Assembly: GCA_021307315.1 (NCBI GenBank) | Contig: JAJSPD010000011.1 | Coordinates: forward strand, 558,001-622,000 | Direction of reading: 5' to 3' | DNA length: 64,000 bases | Source of the DNA: Bisporella sp. PMI_857 | Lineage: Eukaryota; Ascomycota; Leotiomycetes; Helotiales; Helotiaceae | Shown here: positions 1 through 9,200 of the stretch, in pieces | Numbering within the stretch: the first letter of the stretch is position 1 | Layout: the number at the start of each line of letters is the position of its first letter | Notes under the pieces: model-generated | What the model was told of the DNA's origin: nothing | Seen by the model: the letters and a program-made list of their open reading frames with translations, nothing else | The model's database searches: none | Position numbers and translations under genes: made by a program

Positions 1-176
1 ACAAGTAATTTACTTAGATTACTAGTGTTTTATTTTATGTTTTACTTAAGAAGGGGTGGTAGGTTTTCGCTCGGGAGAAGAGGACGGCTGGGCTCGAATA
101 AAGCGCTCTCAGTTATATTTGCCACTATAGCCATATTGTGGCTGAGGAGTTCTGCGGCTCTCCTACAGTTTTAACC

Positions 177-362
177 TGTCAGGATTTGAGAATCTAGGTA
201 GCTGACATGTCCCTGACTAAGTGGGGAACGCTAGCGCGGAAGACTTTTCACACACGCACAGTTCTACAATTTTGTATTATTATCACACATAGACAACAAT
301 AGAGAGTCTGAAGGCATCCCCAATTCCTCCTGCTTATCATTGAGTATTTTCTCGTTCTGTCA
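177..362 (+). repeat. Solo LTR, family A (186 bp, TSD TAACC)
   Basis: Begins TGTCAGGATTTG and ends TTCTGTCA, and is flanked on both sides by the 5-bp direct repeat TAACC (172-176 and 363-367). This is the structure of a solo LTR left by recombination of a retrotransposon. Related copies on the minus strand lie at 18060-18244 and 32892-33077. The short open frame that crosses its end is not a gene. Confidence 0.88.
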
Positions 363-1169
363 TAACCTCAGGCATAACATCAGGCATAAAGCCCTTCGTT
401 TAAGCTGGTCACCTGCCTGTCTGACGCCGTGGATTGTTAGTAAGCTTTTTCGAATGCATGTAAAATCACGCATTTGTCATGCGAAGGGTAGTGACAAAAA
501 AAGCCGGTTATTGGGCTTTTTCAGCTGGCCAAGTGGTTTAGAGGCCCTGTACGTCTAATACCCGGGATTTTCTTGAGGCCCGCTGAGCGACTTTTGAGAC
601 GTTATCATTGTAATCAATCCAAACAACTGAGTAAGAGAAGGGAGGACACCAGGTGGCGTCTAGTTTTGTGAGGCCCTGCGTTTCAGTTGTGGCGAATTGT
701 GGTGGGTGATGGAGGGCCTCACAACCCCGCTTAACCTTATATTTATCTCATATCCTCCTTCCTTCTCTCTTTTCCCTTCCCTCCACTCGCCGCTTTCGGG
801 TCCGGGGGGATTCCCACCCCTCTCCAGGCTCTTCACACCTCAGGCACCACCAGAAATTTCTGGTACCACCATCTTTACGCCAACCTGATCTAGGTCGGGC
901 CATTTGCCCCGACCACCTCGAAATCTCCTCAAGTCATGGCCAACCGGTAATTCTGCAGCCCCAATCTGGCGCGTTCTCTTTTGAATGCGACGATAGTGGC
1001 ATTGCGGTCAGCGTAGGTTGATTTTTCTAGCTTAAAATCTCTCTTCCAGATGTTTTGCGAGCTGTTTTTGCCCTCGAGACAAGTCTTTTGCGAGAAGGAC
1101 TTGTGACACATTGTTCCAACTCCCCAAACCCCCCCCTTGTTGAGCAATGCTAACACCGAGGTCATCTAG
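363..1169. other. No recognisable gene
   Basis: Short frames here show no family resemblance or credible splice structure. Part of it may hold the 5' exon(s) and promoter of the zinc-finger gene that follows, whose start could not be resolved. Confidence 0.5.
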
Positions 1170-2322
1170 GTCTACAACGATGGCGATATCTTACCCGATT
1201 ATTTTACTCTCTCTGATGGTTGTCCCCTCTGTTGTCGTCCTTTCCATTTCCAATTTGCAGATTATTTGCAATTTCCCGACACTCCTTTAGACTCCGCCCA
1301 CGATCGAATCTCCTCAAGTACCGATACTTCCTGGACTCCGCCGCAAGCCGAATTTGAATCCAACGAAGAATCTAATCGGAACAGTGTCTTCTTTGGCTCC
1401 GACTCCTCTCACTGCGATGCGCAATCTGAGTCCAACCAATTACAGCCTTCAGACTGGATCCTGTCCGATGCCCACAACGACTCGCTTCCAAACTTCGCCA
1501 ATGAGCTGTCTCTGAATTCTGCCCTTGAGCCTTTTGGGATGAATCTTCCAATTATGGATGATGAGTTCCTCGCTGGCAAACTGATCATTGCGGTAGGATC
1601 ATCCGAATCTGGTGTTCTTCCTATGGGAGGGCAGGACAATCACCCTCTTGTATCCCCCAATACAACATCCAGCACCGTACCGCCTCAGCTCTATGAGACC
1701 GTTCATATGGGTGACATTCAACCTTCTACCGCGATGACCTCACGTGAGACGCCTCACCCTCAAGCTCTCAATGAAGGGCAAGCCGGCCTCCCACCCCCCT
1801 TGGAACAATTTATTTGCAGCTGGAACGAATGTCGAACTAGTTTCAAGAAGGTGGCAGAACTTAGGCATGTCGCTCCCTCAAGATGAAAGACTGCATTGCT
1901 AACTTCGCCTTAATTGTAGGCACCATGTTCGATCGCACACGAAAGGAGCACATCGATGCTTGTGGGATGGATGCCAGAGACCACCGGAGCCAACCAGCTC
2001 TCTCAAGTGAGTACCCCTAGTGATCCTCAAGCTCCTTGCGTAGCTGACACTTTCCAGCAAGCACCTCGACTCGCACACTAAGCCACACGTTTGCCCCCAA
2101 GAAGGATGCGGCCATCGAGCTGCGAAACTGAGAGACCTGAGGCGGCACCGCTTGTCACACAGCATCCCAAACGGCGCAAAGGTCTACTATTGCCCAGCCA
2201 AAGACTGTCAATACAGCGAAGGCCGCAAATCCTTCTCGCGAGCGGACAATGCAAAAAGACATATCAAGCAGATGCATTCAGGATCAATTACGGCGATGAT
2301 CACGAGGACTCACAACACGTAA
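1170..2322 (+). CDS. C2H2 zinc-finger protein, probable transcription factor
   Basis: Four classical C2H2 fingers lie in the C-terminal half, so the likely role is DNA binding in the nucleus. Exons read 1170(or later)-1864, 1920-2006 and 2058-2322, and frame is kept across both junctions. Finger 1 (CSWNEC...HHVRSH) is completed only by splicing out 1865-1919, which has a GC donor (GCATGT), a GCTAAC branch site and a TAG acceptor. Finger 2 (CLWDGC...HLDSH) is completed across the second intron (2007-2057, GTGAGT...CAG). Fingers 3 (CPQEGC...HRLSH) and 4 (CPAKDC...HIKQMH) follow. The N-terminal part is Ser/Asp/Glu-rich and looks like an activation region. The frame is open from 1170 without an ATG until 1539, so an upstream exon is probably missing from this model. 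Downstream domains are well supported; the start is not. Confidence 0.8.
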
Positions 2323-3280
2323 TCTACAACACAACAAGGACGACAACAAATGACAACAAAACAACAAATCAAGAAGAAAATATGATTGGGAAACGATTAA
2401 ACCCCATCGCTCAAGTTGATGACGGGGCTAGCAGGAGAGGACCTAGAGCCAAACCATGAACGAGTCTTTACATCATGATCGTAATCGAGGTCGTTGTCTA
2501 GACTCGCTATGGGCAAGCTCTAGTGACCGACCTTCTGTCTGAGCTCGTGTCAAATGATTGCTGGGTGGAGGATTGGTTTTGGGTCTCTTTTGTATTTGCG
2601 AAAGTTATAGTGAGCGTTTCTTTTCAGTGCGTTTCTTTTCGGCAAACTTGCTTGACTCCTTCGTAGGAGCTTGCTTTTATGCAGTATTCAAAGGTTTATG
2701 GGCTGCCTTCTCTTTTTCAGCTGGAAGCCACTTTTTCAGCAGAGGTACTTGCAGAGTTTTGTACTGTGGTACCAGGCTGGAGCTATGGTTAAGGTACAAA
2801 GTCCAAATCAGGAGCTTCCGCCGAGCGGGGCAGACATGTGGCTTATGGAATTTCAAGAAGAGCGCCACATTTATATGATTACCGTATACTAATTTAGTGT
2901 AGCTCTAACTACATTATATAAGCTCGCTAAATTATCGTTAAAACTCTCGGCGTTTTCTGTGCTTCCCCTTTTCATCCGGATAAATTCGGCATTAAGTTAT
3001 CTTATCCTCCATATTTGTAGAGCTTGGGCATATTATTCTTTCTTAGTAAAAGCTTTATACCATCACCCCGAAATTCAAAAACAGATGGATAGTCACGGTT
3101 TAACAAGGGGGAACAGCTGAAATGGCGATCAATGGCGCTGATGAAATGATCAGCAGCACGATCAACTACAGTAGTTTTCTTGTTATAGACTAGTTTCTTA
3201 GGGGAGAAATAGCTGAAGAATAGTGATATATTAATAAAAACCTCATAGACTTAGAAGGGATAGACTTGAGATGCTTAACT
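2323..3280. other. No recognisable gene
   Basis: Directly downstream of the zinc-finger gene and probably begins with its 3' UTR. A frame at 2558-2878 has no recognisable domain and overlaps frames on both strands. The right half is AT-rich. Confidence 0.45.
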
Positions 3281-3590
3281 TGTAGATTCGTCTCGCGACG
3301 CAGGGACAGACGTTGGTAAAGTTCTTTTCACCGTACTCGCCTGACTTCAACCCTGTTGAGGAGCTGTCACAGAATAGACCTACTGTGGGAAGTCATTGGC
3401 TGGATACGCGAGCACGCCAAGGAAGGCTAAAAAGACGGTATCCATGAGAACAGCTCAACTGTAGATTACTTGTTCTTTAAGCGTGTATACATACAATAAT
3501 ATCACTTCGCTATTTGGAATTGTCAACCATAAATCAGCTGTTCACAGCACTACTGAGTACTCTCCGTGATAGGAGCACTTTGGAGTTCTC
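3281..3590 (+). mobile_element. Tc1/mariner transposase relic, C-terminal end
   Basis: At 3322-3363 the plus strand encodes FFSPYSPDFNPVEE, the conserved stretch before the last acidic residue of Tc1/mariner (DDE) transposases. Frames around it are broken. The segment from about 3370 to 3590 is matched at high identity on the minus strand at 23620-23835, so two relics of one family are present. Confidence 0.7.
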
Positions 3591-3736
3591 AAGAAATTTA
3601 TCAAGAAAAAGTGGCACGAAAACGAGGATTTCATTGCAAGTGAGTTCAAAATTTTTCTAGAGTGGTGCGTCGATATGGTAAGTGACGATGCGTGCGTTGC
3701 AGAAAGTAACTTCCACCATGCGGGAATATCTATTAC

Positions 3737-3935
3737 TGTGGGTTCACTCTAAATACGGGGCACCACCACGTTCCTGACGTGAGTGCTATTGTATTCTTGA
3801 GTGAGTGATTGATTGAGTGTTAAGTTCTAACTACGGTGAAACTACGAGTTTATATAACCCCGTTCCGGGTCACGTGAACGACATCCTTCGTTCAAGTGCG
3901 TGACCACATGACCTCTCTAGTTAATTGTACTAACA
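3737..3935 (+). repeat. Solo LTR, family D (199 bp, TSD ATTAC)
   Basis: Starts TGTGGGTTCACTC and ends GTACTAACA. The 5-bp direct repeat ATTAC flanks it exactly (3732-3736 and 3936-3940). A nearly identical reverse-strand copy lies at 42351-42548 with its own duplication, which fixes both ends. Confidence 0.93.
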
Positions 3936-4143
3936 ATTACACAGCCCCCCAATTAAATACAAATATGATGAAATAGAGCTTAGCAACACCTTTTCGAGCT
4001 TTAAGACTTTTTTTCCTTTCGCTGGAATTTTTTAATGTTGCTCACAAATTGCAGTACCATGCCTGGTGCCACCCTTTTCTTTACTATTAGTTCAGCGACG
4101 ACCTTTGGGTGCTGCAGAATAGTGTTTAGTTCTAGGAACTGAC

Positions 4144-5775
4144 CTATTGCAACCTGATTCGCAATCTGCAGCGCGCTTCTTCACCTGTCGCTCTTGACTT
4201 GTGCCAGGCTCCAGTTGCAGCACTTCTTAAGCTTGGCCAATTTGTCACCTTCCACGTCCCCAGAATTTTCACCAGGTGTTGTCTCGGCCGTGTCGCAACA
4301 CTTGCTGTGGGCTGAGCTTTGCACTGGCGACAGTCAATTGAGCTATCTGCCTTCCGCTTGCGGCTGTAATCCAATACGTCCTTGAGAATGTTGGGTGGGA
4401 TCTCAATGTCAATATCAACGTTCTTCTTCCTTTCTCTTTCCTTTATGTTCCTTTTAATGTGATAGACGATGTCTTCTAGCTGGCCTGGCAGCAATTTACG
4501 GTGGATCCCTCGTTCGTCCGGCTAGTAGTAGGGTATTTACTTGCAGTGTTGGCTTCTACAACGATAACGCTCGTAGACTCGAGTCCAAAGACCAGCGTCT
4601 GCGGCTCTCTGAAGCCTTTGAGCCTCTGTAGCGCTTTTTTTCTTTTTCTTACCCTTTGCTGTTATAGAATCACAAGTAACTGTTGGAATGCATGTACATA
4701 GCTTCACGCGTTCCATATCGCAAGGATTGTGGGCCCTCTACCATCTATATAACTACCTGGCAATAGGCCGTAGCTTAGAAGAATCAACGAATATCATAAC
4801 CACACCAGCAAGAGCGTAGTCACAGCTACGACGCCTTTTGCTACGTGGTAGGTATTCCGACAGTAACTTCTTTGTACACAAACTCCATGCTAAAGGTTAT
4901 CTTCCTCCCTTTGCTAAACAAGTCACCAAGACTTTTCAGGTGGTCATATCAACCAGCTACCAATCGACCTCCAGCTTCTTGCATCGTTTTGTTAGGCCGC
5001 GCTGACGGCTCCGCTCGATAGATATCTCGATAATCGTTTCGTCGCACGTATAAGTATCTCCTGGAAACTTATCCTTGTCTTTTAGAAGTTGTTCAAGTCC
5101 TGCCTGGAAGTCAATGTCAGGCGCCAGGATGTCACGTGCTGAGGGGCAATGAAGGGGGCTCGGTAAAGGCACTGAGACTTGGCATGTATGGGCACGTAGG
5201 GAGCCGCCAGGGGTTCGAAGGGTATAAGTAGGGGACTCGGGACGTAGTAGAGAGGGTAGAGATTAGTCTTTGTTCAATATGAGTTGATTTGTGCCACACT
5301 ACTCCAGCACCTTACATTCCTGTCAGGTTCCGTACTGGTATATGTAGTAGGATAAGCTTTCTGACATGCGACGTCGGATATTGTACCTTTTGGCCCGCTT
5401 AGTGCTGTGGTAAAGCTTATCAACCCTGGCATCTGACAGTCAACTTTCCAAAAATCGCTCGGCCAGGGCGAGATCGGGGTCTGTGTCTGGGCAAACATGC
5501 TTAGTTCTAATATTCTCATGTTGAGGGATCTTCCACCGGAAATTAAAGTGGATGCATACGGGGTTATTCTTGTTATACTGCTTGTCACTTTTCCAACCAC
5601 TCAGTCGGAGGAGTGGTAACGCATGTTCGCCACTTGGCTGGTCGGCTCGTTTGGCTGCTGGGCTCGCTGGTTGGGCTACTGAACTGGCTCTGGGGCTGCC
5701 AGAAGTCGAAAACTTGGGGTTACTATAATTTAAAGCATAATTGCTGTCCGGCAGGTCGAGGTCGATATTTTCCAT
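4144..5775 (-). pseudogene. Decayed conserved fungal gene of unknown function, split by a solo LTR
   Basis: Three minus-strand fragments read in order as one protein: 5775 down to about 5440 (starts MENIDLDLPDSN), 5172 to 4957 (contains DTYTCDETIIEISIERS) and 4680 to 4144 (contains DIDIEIPPNILKDVLDYS). The frames between them hold stops and frameshifts. Solo LTR G (4681-4862) lies inside the coding sequence, with the coding text resuming on both sides of its GTAAC duplication. The overall pattern resembles an uncharacterised fungal family that I cannot name. Charged, with no membrane segment or catalytic motif that I recognise. It is dead on two counts: point mutation and insertion. Confidence 0.65.
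4681..4862 (+). repeat. Solo LTR, family G (182 bp, TSD GTAAC)
   Basis: Starts TGTTGGAATGCATG and ends GGTATTCCGACA. Flanked by GTAAC at 4676-4680 and 4863-4867. A diverged second copy is at 15570-15735. It interrupts the decayed gene at 4144-5775. Confidence 0.92.
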
Positions 5776-6264
5776 GATAGCGTGCTTTCTGAACAAATAT
5801 TAATGCAAGAGGGCAAGATCGTTACCACATTGCCTCCTCGCCTAGTGCTAGCAAGGTCATGTGGCCATTTCCTCGGAGTTGCCACAGGTTTCCACGAGCT
5901 TCCATGAGAACCCACAACCGTTTGTCAATTATGAGACATGGTCAAAACCATCTCCAAACATCTTAATCGGAGTGACAATGAGAACAAGACGTATAGCGCA
6001 GCCATTCATCGAATGGGGGATGGCCACTTGTTTCTTACTGGTTTCGCTAACGCAATGCCATTCACCGCCACCGTATGCGCCACTATCCTATGCATGATTC
6101 ATTTAAGTTACTATTGGCCCTGCAGGCCCATTACTGCGGTAATATAGCCGGTGCGCATGTTCCATTGAGCCGCAAATTGGAGCCTCACCAGCACTCAGTC
6201 CATCTTCATCTTCGCCACTTCGCCGAGGTCGTGAAAATGGCTAAATTACATGGATTGGGTCTAC
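5776..6264. other. No recognisable gene
   Basis: Intergenic stretch between the 5' end of the decayed gene and the 3' end of the receptor gene. Short overlapping plus-strand frames have no domain and no splice logic. Confidence 0.5.
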
Positions 6265-9200
6265 TTATAGATCTGCTATTTCCTTCAACCATTGCTGGAT
6301 TGATACGCTAGTGTTCACATTATCAGTTAGAGAAGAGCTCAATAAACTAGTACCCTCAATGTCAAGGAATGTGTGGCCGTGGCATGGGGAAATGACTCCA
6401 AGCTCATAGCTTTCCAATCTATCAAAACAGCTTCTGCATAAATCCCCGTCCTCACAAAACGTGCAAACGAGTCGATCGGTGTTGACACTTAAATTGATAC
6501 CACACCCATCGCAGCAAGCATTGTATTCGGGTGAACATAGAGCCAATTGGTGCGCAAAGGCAGCTGCAGCCTTTTCATCGTCTCCAATCCAGGCGAACGC
6601 TCGCCCAACATAATCAAACAGATTCAGTCTTGAGTGTGGAAATTTGAGGCAAATCCTGGCCAACTGCTTGACGTACGCAAGCACACTGCTACGGGCTGAG
6701 AGCTTAGCAGCCGCATAGCACCGTTTTTGGAAGACAAGACCTAAGTTGTCAACTGTGTTGAGCGTTAACGTGTTCTCAGAACCCCAGGTCCTCTCGTATC
6801 CATGTATCGCCCGCCAGTACATCTTCTCGGCCTCAGCTAGCTTGCCTTGGTCGACGTAAAAGTTCCCTAGATTGTTGACCGTTCTGAGCGTCGACGTGTG
6901 CTCTGGACCACATGCCTTCTCGTAGCCTTGCAAAGCTCGCTCGTACATCTTCTCGGCCTCGGCTAGCTTGCCTTGGCTTTTATAGAGGTTCGCTAGGTTG
7001 TTAACCGCGTCAAGCGTCGACGTGTGCTCTGGACCACACACCTTCTCCTTGCCTTGCAGAGCTCGCTTGTACATCTGCTCGGCCTCGGCTAGCTTGCCTT
7101 GGTCGGCGTAAAGGTTCCCTAGGTTGTTGACCGTGTTGAGCGTCGACGTGTGCTCTGGACCCCATGCTTTCTCGTAGCCTTGCAGAGCTCGCTCGTACAT
7201 CTGCTCGGCCTCGGCTAGCTTGCTTTGGTCGGCGTAAAGGTTCCCTAGGTTGTTAACCGTGTCAAGCGTCGACGTGTGTTCTGGACCCCATGCTTTCTCG
7301 TAGCCTTGCAGAGCTCGCTCGTACATCTGCTCGGCCTCGGCTAGCTTGCCTTGGTGGGCGTAAAGGTTCCCTAGGTTGTTGACCGTGTCAAGCGTCGACG
7401 TGTGCTCTGGACCCCATGCCTTCTCCTTGCCTTGCAGAGCTCGCTCGTACATCTGCTCGGCCTCGGCTAGCTTGCCTTGGTCGGTGTAAAGGTTCCCTAG
7501 GTTGTTGACCGTTCTGAGCGTCGACGTGTGCTCTGGACCACACACCTTCTCCTTGCCTTGCAGAGCTCGCTTGTACATCTGCTCGGCCTCGGCTAGCTTG
7601 CCTTGGTCGGTGTAAAGGAGTCCTAGGTTATTGACCGTGTTGAGCGTCGACGTGTGCTCTGGACCACATGCTTTCTCGTAGCCTTGCAAAGCTCGCTCGT
7701 ACATCTGCTCGGCCTCGGCTAGCTTGTCTTGGCTTTTATAGAGGTTCGCTAGGTTGTTAACCGTGTCAAGCGTCGACGTGTGCTCTGGACCCCATGCTTT
7801 CTCGTAGCCTTGCAGAGCTCGCTCGTACATCTGCTCGGCCTCGGCTAGCTTGTCTTGGTCGGCGTAAAGGTTCCCTAGGTTGTTGACCGTGTTGAGCGTC
7901 GACGTGTGCTCTGGACCACATGCTTTCTCGTAGCCTTGCAAAGCTCGCTCGTACATCTGCTCGGCCTCGGCTAGCTTGCCTTGGTCGGTGTAAAGGAGCC
8001 CTAGGTTATTGACCGTGTTGAGCGTCGACGTGTGCTCTGGACCCCATGCTTTCTTGTAGCCTTGCAGAGCTCGCTCGTACATCTGCTCGGCCTCGGCTAG
8101 CTTGCCTTGGTCGGTGTAAAGGAGTCCTAGGTTATTGACCGTGTTGAGCGTCAACGTGTGCTCTGGACCACATGCTTTCTCGTAGCCTTGCAAAGCTCGC
8201 TCGTACATCTGCTCGGCCTCGGCTAGCTTGTCTTGGCTTTTATAGAGGTTCGCTAGGTTGTTAACCGCGTCAAGCGTCGACGTGTGCTCTGGACCCCATG
8301 CTTTCTCGTAGCCTTGCAGAGCTCGCTCGTACATCTGCTCGGCCTCGGCTAGCTTGCTTCGGTCGGCGTAAAGGTTCCCTAGGTTGTTGACCGTTCTGAG
8401 CGTCGACGTGTGCTCTGGACCCCATATTTTCTCGTAGCCTTGCAGAGCTCGCTTGTACATCTGCTCGGCCTCGGCTAGCTTGCCTTGGTCGGTGTAAAGG
8501 AGCCCTAGGTTATTGACCGTGTTGAGCGTCGACGTGTGCTCTGGACCACATGCCTTCTCCTTGCCTTGCAGAGCTTGCTCGTACATCTGCTCGGCCTCGG
8601 CTAGCTTGCCTTGGCTTTTATAAAGGCTTGCTAAGTTGTTGACCGTGTGGAGCGTCGACGTGTGCTCTGGACCACACACCTTCTCCTTGCCTTGCAGAGC
8701 TCGCTTGTACATCTGCTCGGCCTCGGCTAACTTACCTCGGTCGGCGTAGAGGAGCCCTAGATTGTTGCATGCCCACGCCATTTCATTGTCTGATATTTCG
8801 TCTTCTGTTACCAAGCTGTTCAAAAGCATATACGAACATCTTGCAGCATGCTGGAGAAGCCGTCGTTGAGTCAGCCATGGTTGAAGAGCCTGCTCTTCTG
8901 GGACATGTAATCCAACAAACTTTATTGCTAGCTTAGCCAGATCGTAGTCCCACGCTTGGTTAAGAACGTGGCTTGTCCACGAATGAACGCATCCATGCAT
9001 ACTATACCCTCGTGACTCGCTCAATTCTTGCGAAGACATGTCTGCCTCTACTAGTCCGTGGTTGCTCAGTACCCGCACCGCTTTATGGAAGATTAATTTG
9101 TCTTTAACCAGTTCCAGTACCCAGTCTGGGTCGTTAGAGTCACCGTGCTGAAGAAGCTCTAACCAGAGATCCTGGCTATCAAAGTAGGCCCAGAAGCACA

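Noticed and set aside
340..558. Open frame of 72 codons
   Set aside because: Begins inside solo LTR A and has no domain or splice context.
2558..2878. 106-codon plus-strand frame after the zinc-finger gene
   Set aside because: Overlapped by frames on both strands, no homology recognised, most likely 3' UTR.
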